A stretch of 64,000 nucleotides of DNA, taken from Candidatus Thorarchaeota archaeon (GTDB lineage Archaea; Asgardarchaeota; Thorarchaeia; Thorarchaeales; Thorarchaeaceae). The stretch spans positions 124,001-188,000 of the forward strand of contig JAGSHN010000005.1 of NCBI GenBank assembly GCA_029855935.1, in the 5' to 3' direction. The notes below the pieces were generated by a model. That model had not been told where the DNA came from and searched no databases. It saw only the letters and a list, made by a program, of their open reading frames with translations. How positions within the stretch are numbered: position 1 is the stretch's first letter; every line of letters begins with the position of its first letter. Shown piece by piece: positions 49,371 through 57,829 of the stretch. The position numbers and the translations under genes were made by a program.

Positions 49371-50678
49371 GTGATTCTGGAGGAATACGTCAACACCCAA
49401 CGAAATGATGGCAGACTCAGAGTGGTAAGAAAAGAGGTTTCCAAGAACTTGGAGGCCGCGGGAGTTCTAAGTGCAATGGAGCCTACTCCAATTCTCTTCG
49501 AAAACATAGCGGAGTCCGAATTCAGGGTTGTGGGAAACCTCTTCTGCACGAAGATGCAGATAGCAGACTACTTCGGCATCTCGGTTCAGGACATCATCCC
49601 CATCCTCACCGCAGCGATTGAGAAGAGAAGCCCACCAGAGGTCACGGACAATGCACCATGTCAAGAGGTTGTGAGAGAGCACGTCGACCTGAATGAGCTG
49701 CCGATACTCGTGCACAATGAGGTTGATGGTGGGCCGTACATCTCGTCGGGCGTGATGGTGGCATCCGACCCGGAGTATGGTCAGAACCTGGACTTCCACA
49801 GAGCCATGCAATTTGACAAAGACAAGATGGTGATTCGTGTTGTCCGTGGGCGCGACTTTCACAAGTTCCTACAGAAGAATGGAGAACTTGATGTGGCACT
49901 TTGTGTTGGAAACACTCCAGAGGTTCTCATCGCGGCCGCAACGTCGGTAGAAACTGGCATCAACGAGCTTGAGATTGCGAATGCGCTTCGGCCAATTCAG
50001 GTCACAAAGGCCAAGCTCTCAGACCTGTTGATTCCTGCCGACTGTGAGTTCGTTCTCGAGGGGCGGGTCTTTCTTGAGGAGCTTCACGACGAAGGACCAT
50101 TCATTGACCTCACAGAAACTGTCGATGTAGTCCGACAGGAACCGGTCTTTGAAGTCAGGAAGATAACTCATAGGAAGACGGCCATCTGGCAGGCTCTGCT
50201 CCCAGGTAAGCTGGAGCACAAGATCCTGATGGGAATGCCACGTGAGCCCACAATATTCAGAAAGGTCAGGGAGAGAAACGTGGAGGTTCTCGACGTGTAC
50301 ATCACACCGGGAGGCGCGAGCTGGCTCCATGTCGCTGTCAAAATAAGAAAGCACAATGAGGATGACGGGCTGAGAGCCGTCCAGGCTGCATTTGAGGGCC
50401 ATAAGAGCGCAAAGCATGTCTGGGTGTACGACGATGATATAGACATCTATGATGAGCGTGAGCGTGAGTGGGCCATGGCAACTAGGTTTCAGGCCGATGA
50501 GGACCTTCTGATCAAAGACAGGGAGCCCGGTAGCTCTCTCGACCCCAGCGCCGAGCCGGGCACCAAGATGACGACCAAGGTGGGATTTGACTGTACAAAG
50601 CCCCTTGTCACAAAGGGCAAGAGCTTTGACAAGGCGAAATTCCCTGTCGTTGATGTTGATAAGTATCTGGGTGAGTGA
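49371..50678 (+). CDS. UbiD-family decarboxylase (anhydromevalonate phosphate decarboxylase)
   Basis: A 435-residue prenylated-FMN-dependent decarboxylase. EVVREHVDLNELPILVHNEVDGGPYI, then GMPREPTIF and the C-terminal WVYDDDIDIYDEREREWAMATR, are UbiD hallmarks. Beside mvk and aconitase X it most likely decarboxylates trans-anhydromevalonate phosphate to isopentenyl phosphate. The UbiX-type cofactor synthase is not in the window. GTG 49371 follows AGAGGAGGTAG. The end is one base from the next start. Confidence 0.92.
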   Translation: MILEEYVNTQRNDGRLRVVRKEVSKNLEAAGVLSAMEPTPILFENIAESEFRVVGNLFCTKMQIADYFGISVQDIIPILTAAIEKRSPPEVTDNAPCQEVVREHVDLNELPILVHNEVDGGPYISSGVMVASDPEYGQNLDFHRAMQFDKDKMVIRVVRGRDFHKFLQKNGELDVALCVGNTPEVLIAAATSVETGINELEIANALRPIQVTKAKLSDLLIPADCEFVLEGRVFLEELHDEGPFIDLTETVDVVRQEPVFEVRKITHRKTAIWQALLPGKLEHKILMGMPREPTIFRKVRERNVEVLDVYITPGGASWLHVAVKIRKHNEDDGLRAVQAAFEGHKSAKHVWVYDDDIDIYDEREREWAMATRFQADEDLLIKDREPGSSLDPSAEPGTKMTTKVGFDCTKPLVTKGKSFDKAKFPVVDVDKYLGE

Positions 50679-50679
50679 A

Positions 50680-51867
50680 ATGGGACTCGAACTGACGAGA
50701 GAAGAACAAGAGATGCTGGACGGGAAACACGGCAAGGCAACCCAGAAAGCAATGGAGATTATCACAACACTGGGAGAAATATATGGTGCAGAGAAACTGA
50801 TTCCGGTTTCAAGCGTGCAGATTGCGGGTGTCTCATATCACAACCTCGGAGAGGCTGGGCTTGAGTATCTCGCGGAGATGGCGGAGGACGGAAGGGTGCG
50901 CGTTCTGACCACTCTCAATCCAGCAGGTATGGACCTGACCGAGTGGAAAAAACATGGAATTCCCGAGGACTTTGCCAAGAATCAGCAACGAGTGGTCGAA
51001 GCATTTGCAAGGATGGGGGTCATAACTACCTGCACCTGCACCCCCTATCTGATTGGCAACCTTCCGCACTACGGTGAACACATAGCTTGGGCCGAGTCCT
51101 CTGCGGTCTGCTTTGCTAACTCGATTATCGGAGCACGAACGAATCGCGAGGGCGGTCCCAGCGCTCTCGCCGCGGCACTCACTGGACGGACAGCGGAATA
51201 CGGACTTCATCTCGATGAAAACAGGAATGCACAAGTGAGATACATTGTGGAGGCCGACCTTGAAAACACGGACGACTTTGGTCTGCTGGGAAAGGTGATA
51301 GGTGACCGTACCAAGAAGAGGGTGCCATATATAGTCGGCATAGAGAGTGCGACCACTGAGGAATTGAAGTCTCTCTGTGCATCCATTGCGACATACGGCG
51401 GTCTGGGCATATTTCACATCGAGGGCATAACGCCCAACCGAACACCAATCCCTGAAGAAACAGAAACGGTCACTCAAGAAGATCTGGAGCAGGCGAGGGA
51501 CGAACTCGACGACCGGGACGCGGAAATAGACTTCATCAGCATTGGATGCCCTCACGCCAGCATAAAGGAGATAGTGAGGGTTGCTGAACTCCTGAAGGGG
51601 AAAAAGATTGCTGAGGGGAAGACTGTCTGGATAACCACTGCAAGGCCAACAAAGGATCTTGCCATCAAGATGGGATACTATGACATCATAGAACAGGCAG
51701 GAGCATTCCTTGTCAGCGATGCTTGCTGTGCAGTGGCCCCGCTCAAGGGCAGGTTCAAGGGCCTGATGACGGACTCCGCCAAGGCTTGCTTCTATGCCAG
51801 AGGCAAGAACAAGTTCAGGACCGAGATTCGGACTGTGGAGGAATGCATCAGGGAGGCGACATCATGA
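50680..51867 (+). CDS. Phosphomevalonate dehydratase large subunit (aconitase X)
   Basis: A 395-residue Fe-S dehydratase. MGLELTREEQEMLDGKHGKATQKA and TCTCTPYLIGN, with AWAESSAVCFANSIIGARTNREGG, are aconitase X marks, and SDACCAVAPLKGR supplies further cysteines. With the small subunit it dehydrates mevalonate 5-phosphate to trans-anhydromevalonate phosphate. ATG 50680 lies one base after the UbiD-like stop. Confidence 0.93.
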   Translation: MGLELTREEQEMLDGKHGKATQKAMEIITTLGEIYGAEKLIPVSSVQIAGVSYHNLGEAGLEYLAEMAEDGRVRVLTTLNPAGMDLTEWKKHGIPEDFAKNQQRVVEAFARMGVITTCTCTPYLIGNLPHYGEHIAWAESSAVCFANSIIGARTNREGGPSALAAALTGRTAEYGLHLDENRNAQVRYIVEADLENTDDFGLLGKVIGDRTKKRVPYIVGIESATTEELKSLCASIATYGGLGIFHIEGITPNRTPIPEETETVTQEDLEQARDELDDRDAEIDFISIGCPHASIKEIVRVAELLKGKKIAEGKTVWITTARPTKDLAIKMGYYDIIEQAGAFLVSDACCAVAPLKGRFKGLMTDSAKACFYARGKNKFRTEIRTVEECIREATS

Positions 51868-52256
51868 AACTCCAGGGAAGGCGCATATTCAAGGGAAAAG
51901 CAACGGGAGAGGTCCTCGCCACCTCCGAGGACATCTCGTTCTACGGAGGCTGCGATCCGGAAACAGGGGAGATTGTCGAGAAGAACCACCCTCTTGAGGG
52001 GCAGTCCGTTGCGGGGAAAGTTCTGGTATTTCCAACGGGAAAGGGCAGCACAGTCGGATCATACGTTCTGTACGCCCTGAAGAAAGCAGGTAAGGCCCCT
52101 CTTGCAATTATCAATAGGGCGACGGACCCCGTCATTGCCGTCGGATGTATAATAAGTGAGATTCCCGCAGTGGATCAGATAGACATAGACCATCTCAGGA
52201 CGGGACAGAGAGTGGAAGTGGATGCAGACAACGGCACCGTCACAATCTTGGACTAG
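51864..52256 (+). CDS. Phosphomevalonate dehydratase small subunit (aconitase X swivel)
   Basis: A 130-residue swivelling domain partner. TSEDISFYGGCDPETGEI, then FPTGKGSTVGSYVLYAL and RATDPVIAVGCIISEIP, fit the aconitase X small subunit. Its ATG overlaps the large-subunit stop (ATGA), so the two are translationally coupled. The end overlaps rpsB by 4 bases on the other strand. Confidence 0.93.
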   Translation: MKLQGRRIFKGKATGEVLATSEDISFYGGCDPETGEIVEKNHPLEGQSVAGKVLVFPTGKGSTVGSYVLYALKKAGKAPLAIINRATDPVIAVGCIISEIPAVDQIDIDHLRTGQRVEVDADNGTVTILD

Positions 52257-52873
52257 AGCCGCTGAATCTGCGGCTCAAAGTCCTCCACCGTGAACGCCGG
52301 CTCTGCATCTTCAGGAATATCCCCGCGTTCGATTAGTACCTGCTTCGTGAGGAGATAGTAGATCAACGCCAGTGCCTTGCGTCCGCGGTTGTTCGTCGGG
52401 ATGACTAAATCGACGTTGGTCACCACGTTGTCGGTGTCGCACAGTGCCACAACGGGAACACCGATTTTCGATGCCTCTGTCAGGGCCTGCTGATCGGTAC
52501 GCGGGTCTGTCAGTATGACCAGCTCCGGCTCCACGTATACACGAGGACCAGCAATGCTCGGGTTTGTTAGCGTTCCTGGAATGAACCTTGTTGTGAACGC
52601 ATTTGCACCCGTGTAGTGCGCGAAGGTTTCCACAGGACGCTTACCATATGCGCGACCCGATACCACCGCGATCTTTGATGGTTCAAACCTTGCAATGAAC
52701 TTGGCAGCAACACGTAGACGCTCATCGGTCTTGCGGACATCCAGAACATAGACGCCCGTTGGTCGCTGACGATAGACGAACTGATCCATATCCTCTGTCT
52801 TCATTGTCGTGCCTATGTGACATCCAGCAGCGAGATAGTTGTCCAGTGATGTCAGCAGGTCAATCTCAGCCAT
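52253..52873 (-). CDS. rpsB: Ribosomal protein S2
   Basis: A 206-residue small-subunit protein with YLAAGCHIGTTMKTEDM, GRAYGKRPVETFAHYTGA and PVVALCDTDN. ATG 52873 begins MAEIDLLTSL; a GTG at 52888 overlapping the rpoN stop is possible. It closes the operon rpoD-L18e-L13-S9-rpoN-S2. The rpoK and enolase genes often found between rpoN and S2 are absent here. Confidence 0.96.
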   Translation of the reverse strand: MAEIDLLTSLDNYLAAGCHIGTTMKTEDMDQFVYRQRPTGVYVLDVRKTDERLRVAAKFIARFEPSKIAVVSGRAYGKRPVETFAHYTGANAFTTRFIPGTLTNPSIAGPRVYVEPELVILTDPRTDQQALTEASKIGVPVVALCDTDNVVTNVDLVIPTNNRGRKALALIYYLLTKQVLIERGDIPEDAEPAFTVEDFEPQIQRL

Positions 52874-52880
52874 CTCAGTA

Positions 52881-53105
52881 TCACTCACTCTGCTTAGCCT
52901 CCTCTGCGCCAATTGTCGCAAACGCCATGAAGCTGTCGATGATGTCAATATGGGCGAGCAACATCCGACGACAGCAGTACCGATGAAGCCCCAGATTGTC
53001 TAGAACCTCAGCGGGATCAGCTCCCTGTCGGACCTGACGCCGAAACTCTTCATACTTGTCTGCAACAACTTTTCCGCACGTGAAACATCGCACTGGGATT
53101 ATCAA
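52881..53105 (-). CDS. rpoN: RNA polymerase subunit N (Rpb10)
   Basis: A 74-residue subunit with the CFTCGKV and RYCCRRM zinc motif. The conserved start [11 protein letters not shown] falls at the TTG 53105, and GAGGTG sits 8 bases before it and downstream of the more distal ATG 53123. TTG is therefore the likely start, and the longer form is unlikely. Confidence 0.93.
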   Translation of the reverse strand: MIIPVRCFTCGKVVADKYEEFRRQVRQGADPAEVLDNLGLHRYCCRRMLLAHIDIIDSFMAFATIGAEEAKQSE

Positions 53106-53123
53106 TCGTTCACACCTCATCAT

Positions 53124-53528
53124 CTACCTGTATGACTTCTGATATCGTGCTCTTGCAGACGGGCCTCCGAACTTCTTGGGCTCGGTTCGACGCGCGTCAC
53201 CCACAAGCATCGTACGATCATGCTCGAGCATTCGGGAGCGGGCCTCGTAGTCCTGACTCATCTTGATCAGGCCAGTCGCAATTGCCATTCTCACTGCATC
53301 AGCCTGACTCATAAAACCGCCACCGCGTACCCTGACACGGATGTCGTATTTCTTCCATCCGTCACCAAACAGAAGCAGTGGTTCCATAATCCTCAGCCTT
53401 GCCACCTCGGGCTCAAGTATCTCAAGGGGCTTGCCGTTGATACGGATACGTCCCTTCCCCTCCCGGATTGTGGCCTTAGCCAAGGATGTCTTTCTCTTTC
53501 CTGTAGACACTACGACCCGCACTTTCAC
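53124..53528 (-). CDS. rpsI: Ribosomal protein S9
   Basis: A 134-residue small-subunit protein with VSTGKRKTSLAKATI, VRGGGFMSQADAVRMAIA and the C-terminal PKKFGGPSARARYQKSYR that reaches the P site. GTG 53528 overlaps the L13 stop by four bases (GTGA). Confidence 0.96.
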   Translation of the reverse strand: MKVRVVVSTGKRKTSLAKATIREGKGRIRINGKPLEILEPEVARLRIMEPLLLFGDGWKKYDIRVRVRGGGFMSQADAVRMAIATGLIKMSQDYEARSRMLEHDRTMLVGDARRTEPKKFGGPSARARYQKSYR

Positions 53529-53980
53529 GCCTCCTCCATGGGATTCCTCCAGCCAAGCTCGTGACATAGCTCGCCGACCGTTATGTATTTCCTAGTCAGA
53601 CTGGTGTACCGGGCCCCCTCCAGCACGATGGGGTCTATGTCAGCATATTCCTCCGGAACCCCTATGTAGACACGAATCCGCTTGTAAGCAGCCTTGCCTC
53701 TGGGCTTGGGCCAAGGCAACATTCCACGGATGATTCTACGCACCAAAGTATCAGGCCTCTTGGGATGAAAAGGCCCTTTGCGAGGATTGTATGACGTACG
53801 AATCCGACGCTTGGACTTGTATGCCTTGATCACTGTATACCGGTCGCCCGTTATGATTGCTTTCTCAGCGTTGACGATGACCACAATCTCGCCCAAGAGC
53901 GCAGCCTTTGCCGCCTTGGCCGCAAGGCGCCCTACGACCAGATTCGATGCATCGTACACTTTGACTCGCTGTTCGTTCAT
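53525..53980 (-). CDS. rplM: Ribosomal protein L13
   Basis: A 151-residue large-subunit protein with VYDASNLVVGRLAAKAAKA, VNAEKAIITG, PKRPDTLVRRIIRGMLPW and KRIRVYIGVPEEY. Three ATG codons lie in a row; the third (53980) has the best spacing to GAGGTG. The start lies 11 bases after the L18e stop. Confidence 0.96.
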   Translation of the reverse strand: MNEQRVKVYDASNLVVGRLAAKAAKAALLGEIVVIVNAEKAIITGDRYTVIKAYKSKRRIRTSYNPRKGPFHPKRPDTLVRRIIRGMLPWPKPRGKAAYKRIRVYIGVPEEYADIDPIVLEGARYTSLTRKYITVGELCHELGWRNPMEEA

Positions 53981-53991
53981 CATCATCCACC

Positions 53992-54354
53992 TCAAATAAT
54001 GATTGTCACCCCTCGCCCAGTTGGCCGCTGGGCCAGTAGTTCGTCAATCGAAATCAGTGATCCACCAGCACCTACAATCATAGACCGCGCAGATGCTGAT
54101 GCGTTCAAGGCGGCAACTGTGACCTTGTGCGCAATGGTCCCGGCTCCAAGTACTTTGCCAGGGACCACAACTATGTCCCCGTCATCTGTATAGCGTGCAA
54201 TCTTGCCGATGTTGACCACCACTCTCTTGCGTGCAGGCCGAGCGATGAGCTCAGCGACACGCTTCCATATGTTCACACCGTGCCTGTTCGCAGTTCTGCG
54301 AAGGGCCTTGATTAGAGCACGGGTGTTGGGGTCTGTTGCTCCGGATTTCACCAT
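53992..54354 (-). CDS. rpl18e: Ribosomal protein L18e
   Basis: A 120-residue large-subunit protein with DPNTRALIKALRR, RVVVNIGKIARYTDDGD and VVPGKVLGAGTI. It lies 15 bases after rpoD in the conserved archaeal order. Confidence 0.96.
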   Translation of the reverse strand: MVKSGATDPNTRALIKALRRTANRHGVNIWKRVAELIARPARKRVVVNIGKIARYTDDGDIVVVPGKVLGAGTIAHKVTVAALNASASARSMIVGAGGSLISIDELLAQRPTGRGVTIII

Positions 54355-54369
54355 TTGTTGTCTCCGCTC

Positions 54370-55170
54370 CTATAACAAGTTCGCAAAGTCCAAGGCGATA
54401 CGTATCCGCTCCTTCAGGATGTCAAGAGCCTTCTCTATAATTACGGTCGGTTCTAACGCACCGGTCGACTCAACCTTGAACAAGAAGCTATCAGGTTTTG
54501 AGTCGATTGTTATTGCATTCGGCTCACATTCTTTCACGCAGAGCTCACACAGGCTGCATTCGAGTGTGTTCTGCGTCGATAAGACATCCCCCTCAAGACG
54601 GAATATCTTCTTCGGGCATATCTCGACGCAGACACCGCACCTGTCGCAGGCCTTGGTGTCTATGCTCACTACAGGAACATACTTGTATGCAACCGTGGAC
54701 ACCGGCTGGAACTTCGCATTCTCCCGACCAGTTCCCAGACGGGCATAGGCCTCGATGATGATTCTCTGTCCAGGAGCGAGTTTGACGAGCGGGATCTTGT
54801 CTGAGGCGGGCACAACCTTTGGGTCCTGAGACATTAGGTCGCCAGAGTAGACGAGCTTCTCCTCGCCCTCAGCCTCAACCTCAAGAGTGAGTGTACACTG
54901 GCAGAGGCTACAGCCCTTCCCCTCGCAATCGCACTCGTCGGGATGATTGTAGTCTTCCAGTGGTGTCACCAAGGGTATGAGGCCAAGGCGGTGCGCCAGC
55001 ATCTCATCGTACATTACACTCGTGTTCTCCAGAATGAGAACTTCATCTATGGCCATTGATGGCACCCGCGTCAACATAGTACGCCGGAGAGCATTTGCAA
55101 AGGCCACGTCTACTCCTTCGATGAGGAAGTGGCACACGTCATCTTTCATATATATGATTGTGACTTCCAC
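54370..55170 (-). CDS. rpoD: RNA polymerase subunit D (Rpb3) with zinc loop and two-cluster ferredoxin domain
   Basis: A 266-residue assembly-platform subunit. The alpha-like core begins MEVTIIYMKDDVCHFLIEGV with FANALRRTML. A Cys-rich loop CDCEGKGCSLCQC (80-92) matches the zinc-binding loop of eukaryotic Rpb3. A ferredoxin-like insert carries Cys175/178/181/185 and Cys205/208/211/215, enough for two [4Fe-4S] clusters. It is the first gene of the operon in this window; S13, S4 and S11 are not found upstream. Confidence 0.95.
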   Translation of the reverse strand: MEVTIIYMKDDVCHFLIEGVDVAFANALRRTMLTRVPSMAIDEVLILENTSVMYDEMLAHRLGLIPLVTPLEDYNHPDECDCEGKGCSLCQCTLTLEVEAEGEEKLVYSGDLMSQDPKVVPASDKIPLVKLAPGQRIIIEAYARLGTGRENAKFQPVSTVAYKYVPVVSIDTKACDRCGVCVEICPKKIFRLEGDVLSTQNTLECSLCELCVKECEPNAITIDSKPDSFLFKVESTGALEPTVIIEKALDILKERIRIALDFANLL

Positions 55171-55277
55171 CTAATCACCTGACCTCAGAGGCTGTGTGTG
55201 TCCACCCAAAAGACACTGTTCCCGGACGGACTCGCTATCGACCGGTGTGTCGTCTAGCTCACTCGCCCGTGTCCTGG

Positions 55278-55294
55278 GCAGGTCTGCGACCTGC
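55278..55294. repeat. 7-bp inverted repeat upstream of rpoD
   Basis: GCAGGTC-TGC-GACCTGC is perfect. It lies in the 261-base gap between rpoD and the Arf-like gene. The rest of that gap shows an AATAAAAGG stretch and no gene. It could be a terminator for upstream-strand transcription or a protein site. Confidence 0.3.
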
Positions 55295-55431
55295 GCACGA
55301 CAATAAAAGGATTACCGTAGAGCCGTGTGATTTTGTCCAGTAGCGCAGATCGAATTGGGCAAGCAGGAGTACGCGATGCAGGGTGGGCGAACGTCCGTCC
55401 CCACAAATCAAGTGCCTAATGACCAAGGTGC

Positions 55432-55929
55432 CTAGGCAGCCAGTTGGACCATGTCCCTCAGACCCTCCACTATCAGTCGATATCCACGTAGGCGCTGTTT
55501 CGGATCAATTGCTATCATCCCGTAGGTCGGAATTCCTAGGAGGTCCTGAACAGACTCCGGGCGCATTGAACCAGGCAGGTCTTGTTTGTTAGCGATGGCG
55601 ATTACCTGTTTCCCAGCCAAGAGAGCTTCGTATTTCTTCAGCAGCTGGCGGGTCTTGAGAACTGCCTTGGGAGTACTCTCTGTGACCACGACAATCATCT
55701 CGCTGCCCTTCATAAAATCGGGCCACATAAACTCAAAATGAGCTTGACCACCCATCTCAACAAGTGTGATCTTCGTCCGATCATCGAGGGTGATTGTCCC
55801 GCAGTCCATTCCTGCGGTCGGCTGGTACTTGCTTTGAAGCTTGGTGACATCATCCGTCAACAGACGAATCAGAGTAGATTTGCCAGCGTACCCCGCGCCC
55901 ATCAGGGCAACCTTGACGTATCGAGTCAT
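55432..55929 (-). CDS. Arf-like small GTPase
   Basis: A 165-residue Ras-superfamily GTPase: G1 GAGYAGKST (11-19), G2 around Thr38, G3 EMGGQ (58-62) where Arf proteins have DxGGQ, and G4 ANKQDLPGSM (Asn114 to Asp117), which closely matches Arf. There is no N-terminal amphipathic helix and no membrane anchor. Such GTPases are abundant in Asgard archaea. It may work with a partner on the membrane; this is not shown. ATG 55929 begins MTRYVKVALM. An inverted repeat sits upstream at 55990. Confidence 0.88.
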   Translation of the reverse strand: MTRYVKVALMGAGYAGKSTLIRLLTDDVTKLQSKYQPTAGMDCGTITLDDRTKITLVEMGGQAHFEFMWPDFMKGSEMIVVVTESTPKAVLKTRQLLKKYEALLAGKQVIAIANKQDLPGSMRPESVQDLLGIPTYGMIAIDPKQRLRGYRLIVEGLRDMVQLAA

Positions 55930-55989
55930 TTCATACGGCTCCAGTCGAGTTCTCGACGGGGATAAGGGATACAATACATATCAGCCATC

Positions 55990-56007
55990 GTGTTACGATT
56001 GTAACAC
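55990..56007. promoter_or_regulatory. 18-bp inverted repeat between Arf-like gene and egsA
   Basis: GTGTTAC-GATT-GTAACAC is a perfect 7-4-7 inverted repeat just upstream of an ATATGTAT element that could be the Arf-like gene's TATA box. egsA has its own elements further right (CTTTAAAC near 56041). It is a candidate transcription-factor site. Confidence 0.45.
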
Positions 56008-56111
56008 AGGCTGCTCCAGAGATAGGTACATATTGCCCCCTTTAAACTGCCACACGGTCTAACAGAAGCTCTTAACAAGCGGCTTACAGCTGTGACTGTT
56101 GGTCGGGTAAC

Positions 56112-57095
56112 ATGGACAATGTTCGTCCCGAAATAGTGTTCATCCAAAACGATGCAATAGAGAGGCTTCCGGAGATTGTTTCAAGGTACGGAAAAGGACT
56201 CGTAGTTACAGACAGTATCATCTTCAAGCGATACGGGGAGAGGCTTGCCAAGACTTGTGATAGTGACCCAACGTGGGTGCTGGTGGACAAGGGAATTCCC
56301 AATGACCTGCAGGTAGAGGGAATCGATGTCATTGTGGGGTTTGGAGGAGGACGAAGCATTGATGCAGCTAAGCTCATAGCCGCGCAGACCAAGTTGGATT
56401 GGATTTCCGTTCCGACTGCAGCATCGCACGATGGTATTGCTAGTGAGGCAGCCTCTGTCGCCCACAATGGTTATCGATACTCGAAGCGTTGTAAGCTACC
56501 CGTTGCTGTAGTGGCAGACCTGTCGATAATCTCAGATGCGCCAGTGGAGCTGAAGCAGGCTGGAACGGGGGACATACTGTGCAAGGCATCCAGCCTTAGT
56601 GAGTGGAAGTTCGCACACGAGAGGTATGAGGAACCGTTTGTCCAAGAGGCATACAACCTGGTCAGGCGCGCACTAGACCAAGTAATTCGGGACGACCGCC
56701 TTGAAACCCTAGTGCGTGCGGAGATTGATGCGGGACGGGCCATGTACTTGGCACAGAGCTCTAGACCCTGTTCGGGGACCGAACACGCAATATCACATGC
56801 GATGGAGCGTCGGAACCATGCGCTTCACGGTCTACAGGTCATCTTTGCCACACCTTTGTGCCTGCACTACCTAGAGGCGAGAGGCCAAGCGCTCTATTCA
56901 AGGGACTTTATGACTGAGGTGATCAGTGAAAGAGGACTGCCACGTATGCTTGAAGACCTAGACCTCACTCTAGAGATGTTCGTCGACGATATTCATCATG
57001 CACTCAAGATAATGCAGCGGAGGAACAGACACTCGATACTCGCGGACGTTGAGGACGAGGAACTCAGACGAGTGATATTGGATCTGTACACATAG
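56112..57095 (+). CDS. egsA: sn-Glycerol-1-phosphate dehydrogenase
   Basis: Makes the archaeal glycerophosphate backbone from dihydroxyacetone phosphate. The 327 residues have the NAD(P) loop GFGGGRSIDAAK, PTAASHDGIAS, and metal ligands in AGTGDIL (Asp), SSRPCSGTEHAISHA (His) and HALHGLQV (His). ATG 56112 is used. TATA-like elements at about 56041 and 56074 give short leaders. Confidence 0.95.
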   Translation: MDNVRPEIVFIQNDAIERLPEIVSRYGKGLVVTDSIIFKRYGERLAKTCDSDPTWVLVDKGIPNDLQVEGIDVIVGFGGGRSIDAAKLIAAQTKLDWISVPTAASHDGIASEAASVAHNGYRYSKRCKLPVAVVADLSIISDAPVELKQAGTGDILCKASSLSEWKFAHERYEEPFVQEAYNLVRRALDQVIRDDRLETLVRAEIDAGRAMYLAQSSRPCSGTEHAISHAMERRNHALHGLQVIFATPLCLHYLEARGQALYSRDFMTEVISERGLPRMLEDLDLTLEMFVDDIHHALKIMQRRNRHSILADVEDEELRRVILDLYT

Positions 57096-57115
57096 ATGCG
57101 CTGACACTTCGACAG

Positions 57116-57123
57116 TTTTAAAA
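57116..57123 (+). promoter_or_regulatory. TATA box of the L7Ae operon
   Basis: TTTTAAAA lies 83-90 bases before the L7Ae start, in a clean intergenic gap after egsA. Confidence 0.55.
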
Positions 57124-57205
57124 GAACCAGCCATGACGACGACCAGAGCGCCGATAAGAGAGCGTTCTCATTACCAATGAAGTATTAGACAGAGGTAGTT
57201 GAAAC

Positions 57206-57577
57206 ATGCCGAAACCGAGTTTTGTTGACTGGGAACCCACAGAGGACCTCCAGAAGAAGGCTTTGCAGGCACTGGAGATGGCAAGGGATACGGGTCGTAT
57301 CAAGAAGGGAATAAACGAAACGACCAAATCCATCGAGAGAGGCATTGCAAAACTGGTCCTTATTGCCGAGGATGTGGAACCTCAGGAGGTCATTATGTAC
57401 CTGCCTGGGCTGTGCGACGACAAGAACGTGCCCTATATCTTCGTAAAGAGCAAAAAGGATCTCGGTGCGGCTGCGGGAATTCAGCGACCCACAGCTGCTG
57501 CCTCGATTCTTGTTGAGGGTAAAGGAAAAGACCTTGTTGCCGATGTTGTAGACAAGATTGCTGCACTACGTAAGTGA
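57206..57577 (+). CDS. rpl7ae: Ribosomal protein L7Ae
   Basis: A 123-residue kink-turn-binding protein also used in box C/D, H/ACA and RNase P RNPs. Segments KKGINETTKSIERG, LIAEDVEPQEVIMYLPGLC and LGAAAGIQRPTAAASIL are diagnostic. It opens the L7Ae-S28e-L24e operon. Confidence 0.97.
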   Translation: MPKPSFVDWEPTEDLQKKALQALEMARDTGRIKKGINETTKSIERGIAKLVLIAEDVEPQEVIMYLPGLCDDKNVPYIFVKSKKDLGAAAGIQRPTAAASILVEGKGKDLVADVVDKIAALRK

Positions 57578-57602
57578 AGATTGAAGTAGGTGATGGTTTT
57601 CA

Positions 57603-57827
57603 ATGAGTAAGGAAGCAGAGAAGGAGCCAGCCATCCCTGCCGAGGTCCTCGAACTGCTCGGTAGAACTGGCGTGACCGGGGAGATTACTCAGGTCAGGGT
57701 CAGGATACTTGAGGGCAGAGACGAGGGGCGTGTTCTCACACGCAACGTGAAGGGCCCCGTGCGTGTCGGGGACATTCTCATTCTACGGGAAACCGAGCGT
57801 GAGGCCCGCAAGATGAGGAGGCGCTAG
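57603..57827 (+). CDS. rps28e: Ribosomal protein S28e
   Basis: A 74-residue small-subunit OB-fold protein with [20 protein letters not shown], then [20 protein letters not shown]. It lies 25 bases after L7Ae and two bases before the L24e start. Confidence 0.96.
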   Translation: MSKEAEKEPAIPAEVLELLGRTGVTGEITQVRVRILEGRDEGRVLTRNVKGPVRVGDILILRETEREARKMRRR

Positions 57828-57829
57828 TC

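Noticed and set aside
48812-49549. 245-residue minus-strand frame
   Set aside because: It is antisense to mevalonate kinase and the start of the UbiD-like gene; Ser/Pro-rich with no recognisable domain.
55171-55431. Possible RNA gene between rpoD and the Arf-like gene
   Set aside because: Only one 7-bp hairpin is present; no tRNA fold or box C/D elements could be built.
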